From the NCBI GenBank assembly GCA_003049465.1, contig PYSS01000002.1:434001-498000 (forward strand): a DNA stretch of 64,000 nt, given 5' to 3'. The translations under genes and the position numbers were made by a program. The number at the start of each line of letters is the position of its first letter. Within the stretch, counting starts at the first letter, position 1. The notes beneath the pieces are model-generated. The model saw only the letters and a program-made list of their open reading frames with translations. It did not search any database and had not been told where the DNA came from. Source of the stretch: Magnaporthiopsis rhizophila. Taxonomy: Eukaryota > Ascomycota > Sordariomycetes > Magnaporthales > Magnaporthaceae. Shown here in pieces: positions 1 through 13,505 of this stretch.

Positions 1-892
1 CTGCCGTAGCTGTGGAGGTGGGGTTGTTGTTGCTGGGCCCGGCTGGAGCGGTAGCATCGGTAGTAGCATCAGCAGCAGCTAGCCTCGCGGCAGCCGGGAT
101 GCGAATCCCGCAGCAGACAGAGACCAACGGGCGACGCCACAGAGACCGAGGAATCACCGCGGAATTGCCGACGATGCCACGTGCCGTCTCGGGCAGGACC
201 AGGGCGACCAGCGAGAGGACGCCGCCGCCGCACATGACCAGGAACCAGAATATCCACCGCCAAGAACCACCACTACCACCACCATCGCGACCACCCGAGG
301 CTGCTGCCGCCAGGGCCAGGATGCCGCCGCCGATCAGGGGCGCGAGCGCGGGGCCCAGGTTGACGGCCACCATGGCGGCGCCCACCATGCCGCCGCGCTC
401 GGCCGCGGTGCCGACGTCGGCCACCACGCCGTACGACACAGCCACGGCCGCCGAGCAGCCGAGGCTCTGCGCCGCCCGCAGGCCCAGCAGCGCCGCCAGG
501 CTGCCGCGCTGCAGCGCCAGCCCGGCGCTGGCCACGGCGTAGACGGCGAACATGACCAGGAACGCGGGCCGCCGGCCCGTCGAGTCGGCGAGGTCGCCAA
601 ACAGCACGGGCGCCACGGCCTGCAGCACCAGGTACGTCGTGATGGACAGGTTGATCTGCTGCTCCGACGCCGCCAGGTCCGTCTGCAGCTGCGTCATGGC
701 CGGGAAGTAGATGTTTGCCGTCAGCGGCGAGAACAGCATGGCCACCCCGACGACGCAGACCAGCAGCCGCTTCTCGCCGCGGGAGAAGACGCTGTAGGGC
801 GGCGGCGGCTCGTCTGTGGTGGCCGGAAGTAGCAGCGGCGGCAGTGCTACTACCGCCTGCTCCACGTCACATTGCGGCTTCTGCGGTTCCAT
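1..892 (-). CDS. MFS drug:H+ antiporter (DHA1-like), 5' part
   Basis: The frame is open from an ATG at 892 to the window edge, giving about 297 residues without a stop. After a Pro-rich cytoplasmic leader of about 35 residues it shows hydrophobic segments (starting LLVCVVGVAMLFSPLTANIY). The MFS loop motif GDLADSTGRRP lies near residue 90, and further helices follow (FLVMFAVYAVASAGLAL; MVGAAMVAVNLGPALAPLIGGG). This matches plasma-membrane drug exporters of the DHA1 family, which use the proton gradient; the actual substrate cannot be told. A Gly/Ser-rich stretch sits before the helix FWFLVMCGGGVLSLVAL. The last third read here is Ala/Thr/Asn-rich and may be the central loop or contain an intron. 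The 3' half lies outside the window. Confidence 0.85.
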   Translation of the reverse strand, partial: MEPQKPQCDVEQAVVALPPLLLPATTDEPPPPYSVFSRGEKRLLVCVVGVAMLFSPLTANIYFPAMTQLQTDLAASEQQINLSITTYLVLQAVAPVLFGDLADSTGRRPAFLVMFAVYAVASAGLALQRGSLAALLGLRAAQSLGCSAAVAVSYGVVADVGTAAERGGMVGAAMVAVNLGPALAPLIGGGILALAAAASGGRDGGGSGGSWRWIFWFLVMCGGGVLSLVALVLPETARGIVGNSAVIPRSLWRRPLVSVCCGIRIPAAARLAAADATTDATAPAGPSNNNPTSTATA

Positions 893-1096
893 GGATGGCG
901 GGTTGGCGGGCGGGCGTGCTTTGAAGCCAGCCGAGCGAAAGCAAGGTCGAAGCAAAGCGGGTGGGCTAGGGAGTAGTTTAATATGACATGGCACTCCCTG
1001 CCGGGTTCCTGTGTTCACCGATGCTTTTTGCTCTACATCGGGAACCTCCGCCCCTGCTGATGGTATGCCCGAGTCTTGGGGTTCCCGACGTCGGCG

Positions 1097-1136
<40 letters not shown>

Positions 1137-3030
1137 ACCCCAGCCACCAGAACCCAATTTAGATAGGCGAATGCTTGATGGGTACAAGCTCGCCAGCGAG
1201 GTATATCCACCTCTGGACCCGCATCGTCCAGACTGCCGGCTACTATCCCGACCAGCACTTCTTNGGTACGTAGGTATCTAGCCTCCAAGGCCCTGCCCTG
1301 CACTGCACTTGCAGTTTCCTCTACCAACATAGGGATTTCGGAACTGCCCCCATCCCTGGATGTTGCCTATGGGAGAGAGGGAGGAGGAGAAACATGTTCC
1401 GCGGGCCTTTTCGAGTGATTGAATCGACAGACTTGACTTGGCGCTTATATAAGGAGATGGAATTCCTCCTCGTCCAACCGTTTAGCTTTTATTTCACAAT
1501 TTATTTTATTTTATCGTATCCACGCCGATCCCAAAAATCTCCAACAACGACACAGGACACTCCCTGTTATTCCCTACCTGCATCTACGAACCAACCGCTG
1601 CGGGGATACCCCATCACCTGACCTTTTCCGATATGTCGGTGGGTGTGCCTTACTTGGTGTAGTGGGAGGGCTCCCGTTGGTCAGCGAAGCGCTACGTACG
1701 TATCCGGAACATCCGGGCCCATCCCCGCCTGCCCCTGTTCCTTCCTGCCACCTGAATCTGTGTACATGTCCCACGCTCCGTGTCCGTGTTCCTCCAAAAG
1801 AGGTCGGACTCTCCGACTTTTGTCGGTCCGAGGGCCGAGGGTCGTATTGAGGCATATAGGCCCTCTCCCTGGAGCCGGGAGCCTTGGGACCGGTCTCATC
1901 GGTTGGCATATGGGCGACGGGAAGGTATTTTTGGCTTGGAGTAGGACCCCACTGAATGAAGTCGATGGTGATCCCCTCCCTGGGATATCGGTACGACTAC
2001 GAGAAAGAAACCTGGGTCCCCGGAGCTGCATCTCCGCCTGCGGCCTCGCCCTTGCGTGTGGGGCAATATACACCTACTTGCTTGTACGGCTTCGTCTGAG
2101 GCCGCCTCAGCCACTCTCGTCCTGGCTTTCCTTCCGTCTTAGCTCAATAGCGCGCAACATCCGCCCCGGGGCGGGCCGTCGCGGCTGCGGTACGGCGGCA
2201 GTCGCAGGAGACGCTCCTTCCCTTCGTCCGACGGGCCAACCCGCCTCGAAGACACCTGCCCGTGCCGAGGAGACGATCTCTCGCATCCGCTCCGCGCGGA
2301 ATCGTAAACCGTCTTTGAACCCAACCGTCTGGAATGGCCCGTTTCCCCTCGTGATCGTACACGTGGAAGCAAGCAAGCCCTCACGTCGGTTTGGAACAAG
2401 ATGGTATACTTATCTTCCGGGTTGGCTGTGCGTGCAGTGAGTCCGTCGTCTCAAGGAATCCAGAGTCTCCCTTTACTGGTTCGGATCTCCTTCCAAAACC
2501 GCCTCCGTCTATTTGGATGCTCCCCTGTTTGGAACTGTAGGATCGCGTGCGCCATCTCTTGGCTTTGTTGGCCGACTTACACATCCGGGCAGCCGGCTGC
2601 GGTCTGCCACGTGGCACCGGGTCGAGGTCGCGCCTGTCCCATATGATGGAATCAAGATAGACTCGTTGGTTCGAAACCACTCTTTTGGAAATTAAACAGG
2701 CTCGTCTCGCACCACGCATCCCGAACGACCGATCGTCGAGTAATGGATGAAGACAGACTGGCTCTACCGAGCCGACCCAGGCCGGAATAAAATGGACAGA
2801 AGGAACGTATAAAAGAGGCTGGGGTATTAGAATGCCCATCCTGTAAATCCATTGATATACTGAAGCATGGATACCCCGTTTCGGCTATGGCTAACGTATG
2901 GTACCAGTTTAAAGCTCTGTGGGATCAAAATAGTTCCTTTCGAACACATTTTTCCACCATCATTTTACACGGCCGGCTGTCGAGGAATGGGTAAAAATAG
3001 CCGGGGTTGCTTTCGAAACTACCAGCCTTG
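893..3030. other. Spacer upstream of the transporter gene, no gene seen
   Basis: Contains a poly-A tract at about 1101-1135 and a single N at 1264. A TATATAAG box near 1446 faces the plus strand but no coding frame follows it. Frames of up to about 265 codons occur around 1643-2440, but they overlap each other on both strands and show no recognisable domain. The end of the region (about 2780-2860) has short AATGG-type words like those in the dispersed repeat that follows. Confidence 0.5.
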
Positions 3031-3260
3031 GCCCCTGGAAAAAATAGTTTAAAATGATACTAATTAGGGTCTGAATAAACGGAATGGTAATGCCCATTTC
3101 ATACGTGGGTGACTATGAATGGGTGCTCATTTAGTGAATGGGTGATGAGATCGTGGTTTTGGCGCCGCGATATCGCCCCCGCAACGAAAGCGGCCTCCGC
3201 CGGCTCCCGGTCCTGCTCATCGGCGCAAGGTACCTCTCTCTCTCAAAAGATCCCGGACCC
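3031..3260 (+). repeat. Dispersed repeat, copy A
   Basis: The stretch from 3031 aligns by eye with the reverse complement of about 17300-17470: both run GGCCCCTGGAA, then a TCGGAATAAATGGAAT-like block, then a CCCATT...ATGGGTG block. Its right part (CGGCTCCCGGTCCTGCTCATCGGCGCAAG, about 3200-3230) matches 57525-57560 closely. Differences are mostly C/T and G/A. No coding frame. A non-autonomous element is possible, but the ends are undefined. Confidence 0.6.
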
Positions 3261-3545
3261 CCATCCACATCTACGCCCACGATGCCAGGCGTAGTAACCC
3301 CGAAATATGTCTTTAAAAGTTTACAGAATTAACGCGACGGATAGCTTTCTAAACTGTAAATTTGGTTTATAGATCTTGTTTTCCTTTTGTGAGTGATGCT
3401 TCGTTCTAGATGGAAGGCGTATCTGCTCGTGTGTTGTCTTGACAATGATTATATCAGGCCCCGGCGCCGGCCCACGAGCTTGTCCAAAGTACAAATAAGC
3501 CTCCCGTCGCAGAGCAGAAGCACATGGTGAAAGAAGTCATTTGAA

Positions 3546-4974
<1,429 letters not shown>

Positions 4975-7539
4975 TCACTTCTTGCTAGACTTGACGGGCT
5001 TGGATCCTCCAAGGAAAGCCCCGAGGAGGCTCGGCGCCGCCGCCGGCTTCGTCTTCTTCTTGCGAGGCGGCACGACCTCGACCAGTTCCACGGCCGGGCC
5101 GGGGCTGACGTTGACAATGTTGGGACCAGGGCCTCTGGGCATCATTCCCGGCGGCATCGGCGGCCTTGGGCCTCCGCCCATGGCTCCTCCCATGCCAGGC
5201 ATGACGCCGGGCATGCCGTGCCACCCCGGAGGGGGCGGTGGTACGGGCCTGCGCACCCCTTGCGGAGGCACGCCGCCGCCACCGCCGCTGCTGGTTGGCC
5301 TAACGCCCGGGTGGGCGTGGTGCCCGTGTTGTCGTGCGCCCATGCCGGGCGGAGACCCTCCCGCCTGTGGTGGGTTCGGTCGTTTGTCCATAGGCCACAT
5401 GTGCATGGTGATGGCCGAGTCCGGCTGGATGACTTTGTCCCACACAGCTGGTAGGATTATCTCGCCATCAGGGCCGATCAGGTCGAAGTGGCCTTGCTGC
5501 ACCAAGGGCCCGAGTACCTCGACGTGGAGGAAGGCTTGCTTGATGAGCTCTTCCATGCCCTGCCGCAAGAAAAACGTTCGTCAGTGAGCCGAGTCGGCGA
5601 CATAGACAGATATCAGGTCCACCCTGTGGGAGAGAGAGATAGGGCGACTTACCTGCCACGTTTGGCAAAGATGGAAGGGGAAACTGAACTTGCGCCCAAC
5701 AGCGTCCTTAAACTTTATGGGCAGCTTCTCTTTTTCCGCCTCGGCCGCTTCCTTTGCGGCCTTCTTTGCCGCCTCCTCTGCCTTGGCCGCCCCCTCCTCC
5801 TGGTACTTCTTCTTGAGCGCATCCTCTGCTGCCTTGGCCTCGGCGGCGGCAGCCGCGGCCTTGGCGGCGGCCTCCTTCTCGGCCTCGAGCTTCTGGCGAG
5901 CCTCGAGCTCGGCCCTCAGCTTGGCCTCCTCCTCGAGCTTCTTGCGCCACTCTGCCTCCTCGGCTTCCTTCTTTGCCTTGGCCGCCCTGGCCGCCTCCTC
6001 AGCCCGGATGGCAGCCTCGATCTCGGCCTTGAGCTTGGCTGCCGCGGCCGCGGCTTCTTCGGCCTCCTTCTTCGCCTTGGCTGCTTTGGCCTCCTCCTCA
6101 GCGCGCACGGCAGCCTCGATCTCGGCCTTTAGCTTTGCTGCGGCAAGCGCCGCTGCCTCGGCCTCCCGTCGGGCCGCCTCCTCGCGGGCCGCCCTTTCGG
6201 CCTCGAGCTTGGCCCTCGCCTCGCGTTCGGCTCGCGCCATTGCCTCTGCATGCTCCCTCTGCCGCTCCTCAAACTCTCGCCTTTCCTTCTCCACCTTCTC
6301 GCGGGCCTCACGCTCAACTCGCCTCATGGTCTCTTCGTGTAACCTCTGACGCTCGGCCTCAGCCTTCCGTTCCGCTTCGATTCGATCTTTGGCGGCCTTT
6401 TCGGCCTCGGCCTTGGCTTTTTCGATGGCCTTCGAGGCTTCTTCCTGCGCCTTTCTCATGTCCTCCATGCGCCTTTTGAACGCCTCCTCGGCCTCCTGTC
6501 GTATCTTTGCTTCTTTGGCGGCCTGTTCGGCCGCGGCTTTTTGGTTATCCTTCTCGGCCTTGAGCGCGTCGAGCTGTGCCTTCAGGGCTTCCAGCATCAG
6601 ATCCGGCTTCGGGGGCTCAGGCGGGGGCGGGGGCGCGACCGGGGCCGCTGGGGTTTGCGGCTTGGTGCCGACCTCGGTAGGGGGAGGCGGTGGTTGGAAC
6701 ATGTAGGGTTGATGCATGTGCGCCGGCATGGGCGGCTGGTGGAAGCTGTTGTGCGGGGCCACGCCGTAGCCGCCGTAGCCCTGCGAGTAGGGGACCATGT
6801 GGCCCGGCTGCTGTTGGTTGTAGAAGCCGTTCGCGGGAGCCCCTTCGTGCGGCGAAAACGGGTTCCCTGCGTATCCATTGTTGTAGCCTCCATAATGGGC
6901 CACGGCGGTGCCATATCCTTGGGCCTGGGGAGCGTAGCCGGCGTGGCTCTGGGGGTAGCCACCGGCGACGGCGCCGCCTCGACCACCGTAGTAGCCCGGA
7001 TGCTGAGGCGGGCCCCGTGCGTAGCCGCCGCCGTAGTAGTCGTCCTCGTCGCTCATTGGAGGAGCGGGTGGTGCAGCTTGCTGCTGTCTTCCAAATTGCG
7101 ACTGGGACCGGGAACGGGTTGAGTAGCGCACGTGTGTCCTCGTTGCGCTAGGGTGCGATTGGTAGTCGGCGCTTGAGGCCGAGTCGTCGGGTTCGAGGTC
7201 CCTGTCGTCGTCGTCGTCTACCAGGTCGTCGCTGGTGCTCGACGCTGAGTAGCTCTCAGTCTCGTCCTCAGAGTGTCCCGAGTAGCTCCCGTGCCCGTGG
7301 CTGGGTGGCGGGTGGAGATGCTGGCGGGATTGTGAATGAATCGAGACGGTAGTCCGTTGTCGATGACTACATCGCTGTTAGCTGGGTGTCTAATTCCGCG
7401 ATGGATTGGGTGTTGGTTCGGTGCCTATACGGACGCCCATGAGGGCGCGAACGGCGGCTCTCTCGCATCTTTCTCCGCTACTTTAAAGCGCATAAATGGC
7501 CGCGGTAGCCGAGGCGGTGTGGGAGGATACTTACGACAT
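4975..7539 (-). CDS. Coiled-coil protein with fungal ubiquitin-like domain
   Basis: Model: exon 1 is 7535-7539 (ATGTC), exon 2 is 5653-7366 and exon 3 is 4975-5559, giving 767 residues. Introns are 168 and 93 bases with GTAAGT donors; the first has CTAAC just before its TAG acceptor. The N-terminus is His/Ser-rich then acidic (LVDDDDDRDLEPDD). A Gly/Tyr/Gln/Pro-rich segment follows (GGGYARGPPQHPGYYGG). Next comes a long Ala/Glu/Lys heptad-like coiled coil, about residues 240-545. The conserved block runs from PIKFKDAVGRKFSFPFHLC across the exon 3 junction to DSAITMHMWPM (about 550-635); I recognise it as the ubiquitin-like domain widespread in fungi. The tail is Pro/Gly-rich with a KKK patch. 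Molecular function is unknown; a scaffold role is inferred. Confidence 0.85.
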
Positions 7540-10500
7540 TTGTGTGGATTGCGATGGGAGTGGCTACCCTTCACTCGCGACGATCTGTGATCAGAAAGTC
7601 GGAGTAAGGGTACTCGTCAAGGCGTTGAAAAGCCGCGGGTCGATTGCCGGTGGTCGGGAGGTGTCGCCCGAGGCTGGCGCTCGGGTGGCGGGCGATCAGG
7701 TTGCTCGAGACAAGCCGTGTTCGTTTTTCACGCCAATCTCAACGACGACGGGCTCGAGGGTAGTGCGAGGCGATTCTGGGGGCCGATGAGTCTTGTGGGT
7801 AGACAGCCTCCAATCGTGGAGTTGCCGAGGTGAGCACACGGGGTGTGGCTCTGGGTCACTCTGTCTTGATGTTTATGGATGAAATTTTGCTTCGCCTGTT
7901 CAACCGACTGTATGTTCGCGCCTTGGCGGTGGTCCGGGTGGTTGCGCAAAAACGTCGGGATGATGTCTTTTGAGGCGTCACAGACGGTCAGGTCTGATGA
8001 TCAAAACCACGCAGCTGTTGGCCGTGGCTGTGGCTGTTGCAGGTGTCGCGAAATGGCGGTTTGGCCCTCGCGGAACAGAAAAGCAAAGCGGGGAGCGAAG
8101 CGAGCGGAGGAGCGTCGCTGTGCCGGCTGTGTTGATATTTATTTGCCCAGCCAAACTAGATAGGGCGGAGGGCTAGGATGAGAGGGTCTGGGTCGGGCCA
8201 AGGGCCACTGTTTTTTTTCTTGGCCCGAACAAGAGATCTTCCTGCTGGGCAGTCCTTGCTTGGAACGGAGCAAAACAAAGTTGAGAATAATAAAATAAAT
8301 AATGAAAATTGCGACAGGTGTGGGCTAGCACCAGCGACTTGGGCGCGTGGAAAGGGGGTGGGAGAGGAAAAAGGGAGAGACAAGGAAGTTGAGGTCAAGT
8401 GGGTGGCGCACAGTTGCGGTGTGCGGTTCAGACAAGCCCTCCTAGCCGTGGCACTGGAACGTGTACTGGTACAAGTAGCCAGCCGCTCACAGGCACCCTG
8501 GAACGAACGTCTGGGGAAAAAGCTGAGACAAGAACGAGCCCAACAGCAGAATCGGGGCTGCTTTTTTATCAAGTCGTGGTCGATGACTGGCAGAAGACAA
8601 ACTGACACACGCCTGCGGGTAGCCCCAGGGTAACAATAACAAGAGGAAAAAAAAAAAAAAAAAGATAGCGGGGAAATGTTTGATCGTCACTGAAGCTCCG
8701 ACCCAACAGCAGACGAGGCAACCAAGGAAAATAGATTGGAGTGGTATGGCAACGTCAACAATCAATCATGGGTTGGCGTTTCTATTCAGCTCCCGAGGAT
8801 AGGATTTTGGTGAGGCAACAGAGAACAGAGAGCGGAGGGTGGAGGCGCCGTGGCGAACTCTGAGCAACGAGATGGTGGATGCACTGTAAACCGCATGCCG
8901 CCCTGGGGTAGCAATACGTGTACTGTAGGATGGGGCGGGTGGCTAGCCCCTTTCAGATGGCGCCTTCACACGCGCAGAGATAGAGCAATAATGGCGGGTT
9001 TTATGGGCCCCAGCACCATGCCATGCGGAGGGGTAAGAGAGGGTGGAGGAAACGAAAGACGGAAAAAAAAAAGGAGGGTCGCAGGCAACCCACGGAAGGG
9101 CAGGGAACCTGATCTGTGAGGGAGCGGGCAAGCAAGCATGTCGGCATCATGGGCGGTGCATTAGGTAGAGGACATTGGTCCCCATCCAAACCCTCCCGAC
9201 CTATTGCCGATGATGGCAACCCCTCCTCGCGGCCGCAGATTCCCGTCATGCCCCCGGGTTGCCTCGCCTCCAAGAAGAAACGGCGCACCAGCGACACCGC
9301 CCGCACCCTGTCTGGACCTGTCCGCCTGACCCGGGTTGCCTGCCCACTCGGGCAGCCCGGCGTTCCAGCGAAGGAAACCACCATCATCGGGACCTGATAT
9401 CGAGCCCGCACGATCAATGCATGTACCGTTCTGTTTTGGTGCCAGCTCGGCAGTGGGTGGGGTACCTGTGTTTGTCAATTCAATGTTTGCTTGGGTGTGG
9501 GTGCGGTGTGTTTTTTGTTTCGCGAGGCCGGTCAAGCAAATACGCCACAATTCCTTTTTTTCGTTTAGCTCTCATCAAATGGACGACGCACTTGCGTCGC
9601 AGTGAGGTTTTGAGTGGCCCCTGGGAGTGAGGCAGGCTGCCCACGGCAGAAAACAAAGACGGTATTGAGATGATCAAATCAGCAAAAAAGCACATGCCAA
9701 GGGCTCCTCTGTTTCGTGCCAGCCAGCAGCAGTAGAGGCATGCACCACGGTGTCGTGGGCGGTGCGAACGCAGGCTGACCGCAATATCAAAATCGGTTGG
9801 CTCCCTGTGGGGTCATGTTGAGTTGCGTTGGGCGAGTGAGCGAGGTGGCAGGATTGGCCACAGCTTTTTGGTTCGGCGGGCGTGCCACCTCTTCCAGTCC
9901 AGTTCCTTCCAATCTCTCCGTCGTCTGGCTTTTGCCGTCCGGGCGCAAAGCACAAGCTCTCGCCGTGGCGCGATCCAAGGTCCACGTCGCTCAATGCTGT
10001 GTCGCGTCCTGCAGGGTCCGGGAGAGGCAGCAGTTGGACAGCTGCGCCAGCCGCTGCAGTCGAGAGGGTCCCCCCTTATGGACGAGGCATAGGTAGGTGG
10101 GTGGGACGGTCGAGAATTGGCGGATCGACGATGGATTGGCCAGCCCTCACGAGCGCTGCGCTTTGAGCATCGCATCGAAGCGACCGCGTCTGGACTCTGC
10201 ATTTGGGGGCTGGCGCGGGCTGAGGTATCCTAGTTGCGGAAGAGAGGGAAAGGGAGAGTGGGAGCGACTACGGTACGTCCAGTCACATCATTGGAAATCA
10301 ATCATCGCCTGTTCCTGAGCGGCAAAATCTGTCCGATCAGGCACATGCAACTGCAAACCCTAAAAAAAAGCCGAACGAGCTCGATCCGTCGCCGGACCTC
10401 TCAGGCGAAGTTTGGATTTCAGCTCGCAGCACAGCCAATTTGAAGCTTCCATGCCGCTTATACACTGTACGGTATTGGCCCCAGGACAACACATGGTCGG

Positions 10501-11554
10501 TCTCAACTATCAACGAAACCGACGCCGACCGCCCTGATGACGCCCACTTACATACAACTCGAGGCACTTACCGCCCGAATACGACCCCTAAATGCCAACT
10601 TGGGTACCTCCTTCAGATCAATATGCCGGGTGCCCATCAAGCCGAACAAACAGTACGTCATCCTCTGCTTATCGGGAAGAAATCACACCTCGGAATGGGA
10701 GTGCCGCGGGTCCTGGCTCAGCCTAGAGGCACGTACCTAGATGCATACGATACGGTTGCATGACCAAAAAAACGTGAGTCTCGCAGCCCAATCAGGGGCG
10801 GTGCATGCGTATGCGTCTTTTCTGTTTTCTGCCCAACAAGGCCAGGAACTTCTGAGGGTTCCGGATTGGCCCGCCTTTTTGCTGCCTGCCAAGCACGGTT
10901 TGCAGGGGGAACAGAGCCTCCATTTGCCTTTATTCCTCTTTCCCATAATAAAAGAGTCAGTCCCCTTTGCTGCACTGCCCGTGAAGCACCGAGACGGCAC
11001 TGGCAAATCCTGCCAGCACCGTCAACCGGCCGGGATCTGGTCCTCTCTCCACCCTTGCCTGCTGATTGCTGACCGAGCCTTCCCCTCGATCTCGCCCAAG
11101 TGGAGCCACGTGCAGCTCCCGGTGCCCAATGACCCACAGCCGGTGGCCTGGCCAGCCTGGTTGCGTCCGCCCGCTCCAATGTACCTGTACTTGTCCCTGT
11201 ATCCTCGTCAACGGAGCGCCGGGCTAGCAAAATCCACACCAGTTCCGCGCCGTCCTATCCTCTCATTTTGCCGCATGTAAAAAATAAACTCGTTGGGCCG
11301 TGCCTAGCCTGGGGAGCCCAGCGATTGCGCGCTTCGACGGAATGATCGTCCTCGGATGTAAAGTGACTCACATGTCCCGGCGGCAGGATGCCATTCAGAC
11401 AGGACAGGCATGCAACACCTGTCACTGGAGTCGCCCATACCCACCGTTTTGTTCTGTACGTGTATGCCGGCCCGGCGGGAATGCCCCTTGCATCCTTTTC
11501 GCAAGCGCTCGACGGGGACAGACGAGGGGTGGGATGTCATTTTTTTTTTCTTCT

Positions 11555-11585
<31 letters not shown>

Positions 11586-11625
11586 GGGGGGTGCGGGTGT
11601 GTCCGATGGACCCGATGGGCCGGAA
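7540..11625. other. 4.1-kb spacer, no gene seen
   Basis: No frame on either strand shows a conserved motif, good splice sites or a plausible protein. Homopolymers occur at about 8646-8662 (A) and 11557-11585 (T). The left end should contain the promoter of the ubiquitin-like gene, and the right end the 3' region of EMC2. The length is unusual between conserved genes; a decayed element or noncoding RNA cannot be excluded. Confidence 0.5.
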
Positions 11626-12939
11626 TCACTTGGCAACCGTGGGAGAATCTAGTGCAAGAAGCTCGCGGGCCGCCTTGATCTCCCCTTCGTCGTATCCACG
11701 CCAGTGTTGCTCCCCTGCCGAGTATCGCCGGACAATTTCTGCAAGCTTCTGAGTGGCTAGCTCATCGAGCTGCTGAAGAGCGGCTGTGTCTGGGAGCTTG
11801 AGATCTCCCTGGTCGCCACTGTCGCGCTGCGCATTAGGCGTTCGCAGCAGTTGCGAGGTCACCTGCAGGGGGTTGGTCAATATCTGCAGTGCGTCATTTT
11901 TCACACCCCTCTTTTCCTTGTCGCTGGCCACGAGGTGCGTGTGTTTGGGTCTTTTGGGGCACGACTTACAAGCTTCAGCCCATAGTATCCACGCAGGTAA
12001 TCGTCGCACAGTTCGACGCTGCGGCAGAACCTCTTCACAGCCTCAGACATGTACTTGGGCGCCGTTTCGTTTGCTGCGGATTGGGCCGTCGCGGCCATGT
12101 ATAACACCTCGCCTAACCGGGCGTGCAACTGCGTCGCATTAAAAAATGTCAGCCCAGCTTACTTTTTGTGCATGGTCTCGCCTTCCACCCTGCAAAGTCA
12201 TTTCGATCTGCGGTCCACGCCGGCTGCACAGGACATGGGGTGACACTGACATTCCACGCGTTGGGTACGAGAACCAAAACCTCCTCCAGCGCATATATGG
12301 ACTGAGGGTACAAGCCCTGGGACAGGTAAACGTCGGACAGCTCCGACCAGGCCTCGGCGTCGGTCGGTGACATGTCGAGCAGGGCTACAAGGCCAGACAC
12401 GGCGTCGGGGACACGACCCAATGATCGCAAAAGGGCTGCCCGTCGCTTCGCAATAGGCTGGTTATGGGTGTGGATGACGGGGCGCCGGCAAGTCAGCGTT
12501 TGGTCACCGACAAGGGGGAGGTGGCATGGATGCAAAAATAACGTTGGGCTTCAACACTGACGATGTTGTTGGGCTCGGCGGCGAGTATGGAGTCGTACTC
12601 CTTGAGAACAGCATCCAGCTCTGCATTGTTCTTGGCGGTCGCCTCCTTGATGAGACCCTTCCAGGCCATCATGCGCTCGTTGTCGTCCCCGAAGCGCTTG
12701 ACGAGCCTTTCCAGGAACCGGTGCGCCGCGACATCGTCCTCTGCCCGCAGACACAGCTGCAGGAGGTTCTCGTACTTGATCCATAGCTCGGGGGTCTCGG
12801 GCGCGGAGAGGAGCGACAGGAGTGGTGACGCGGAGATGGACTCTGGCGAGTCGCGCAGCTCCGAGGGCGCTTTCTTGTATAGGTTGTACGCCTCGGCTGG
12901 CGATAGGTCGCCGGGCGGGTGCAATAGTGATGGCGTCAT
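11626..12939 (-). CDS. EMC2: ER membrane protein complex subunit 2
   Basis: Model: exons 12562-12939, 12251-12457, 11970-12128 and 11626-11883, giving 333 residues, close to the usual size. Introns are 104, 122 and 86 bases, with GTCAGT, GTCAGT and GTAAGT donors. The protein is a TPR solenoid. Diagnostic stretches include MAWKGLIKEATAKNNAELD, KRRAALLRSLGRVPDAVSGL, DAEAWSELSDVYLSQGLYP and YALEEVLVLVPNAWN followed after the intron by LHARLGEVLY. EMC2 is the cytosolic TPR scaffold of the EMC insertase, which places membrane helices into the ER. The start at 12939 (MTPSLLHPPGDLSP) is the first ATG giving the family N-terminus. The gene is divergent from AP-3 delta. It appears intact. Confidence 0.93.
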
Positions 12940-13505
12940 GGCTCCCGCTGCTGTGATAGGTGATACCAAGGTCAGGACGGACGGATTCTCCTGGGTCTCC
13001 AATGCCCTGTCGAGATAGATCGGTCCGGCTAGCTGGATGACGTTTACTTTGCGGGCGCGATGGAACACGGAGCTTCTCTCAACCTAATCACTCAGAAAGC
13101 GCACGGACCATAGCTTAGTGGTCGCACAGTGTATCGGACCCTCTCTCAGCCTCACAAGCAAATAGGCGCACAGTGCGGGCGGTGACGTGGGGTTCAATCC
13201 GGACGGGGCTCAATGGTTTACGGAGCCGGAGCCTGGCACCAGCAGCCCGCAGCGCCGCACTTGGGTTTCCTGGCTCGCATTCTCCGCCCGCAACGGCCGC
13301 CTTCTCGGTTGGAGATAATGCGACAGCTTGCTCCCCCTTTCAGCCTCGCTCCCTAGCCGAGGACCAAAGTGCCGGCTGCCACCCACCATGCAACTCTGCG
13401 CCGTGGACGGATCGAATCTGCGCACCACTGGACCACCATCGAGATCCCCTCCCGCCCTCCAGCTGCTTGACCCTCTATAGCCGCAACTTCTGCGACGCTG
13501 CAGCC
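12940..13505. promoter_or_regulatory. Divergent intergenic region, EMC2 / AP-3 delta
   Basis: These 566 bases lie between two divergently read genes and must hold both promoters and 5' UTRs. A frame at 13173-13505 runs in phase into the AP-3 delta start, but family members begin at MFEKSLYDL, so I treat it as 5' UTR. No clear TATA box was seen. A tRNA-like A-box word near 13111 was checked and not accepted. Confidence 0.55.

Noticed and set aside
1643..2440. 265-codon plus-strand frame
   Set aside because: No motif, atypical composition, and several equally long frames overlap it on the other strand; treated as chance.
5488..7151. Plus-strand Leu/Ala/Ser-rich frames over the ubiquitin-like gene
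   Set aside because: Mirror frames of the minus-strand coiled coil; no splice or start support.
13104..13430. tRNA-like words: TAGCTTAGTGG near 13111, GGTTCAATCC near 13190, GATCGAATC near 13400
   Set aside because: The T-stem and acceptor stem do not pair and the spacing does not fit one tRNA. No tRNA could be folded on either strand.
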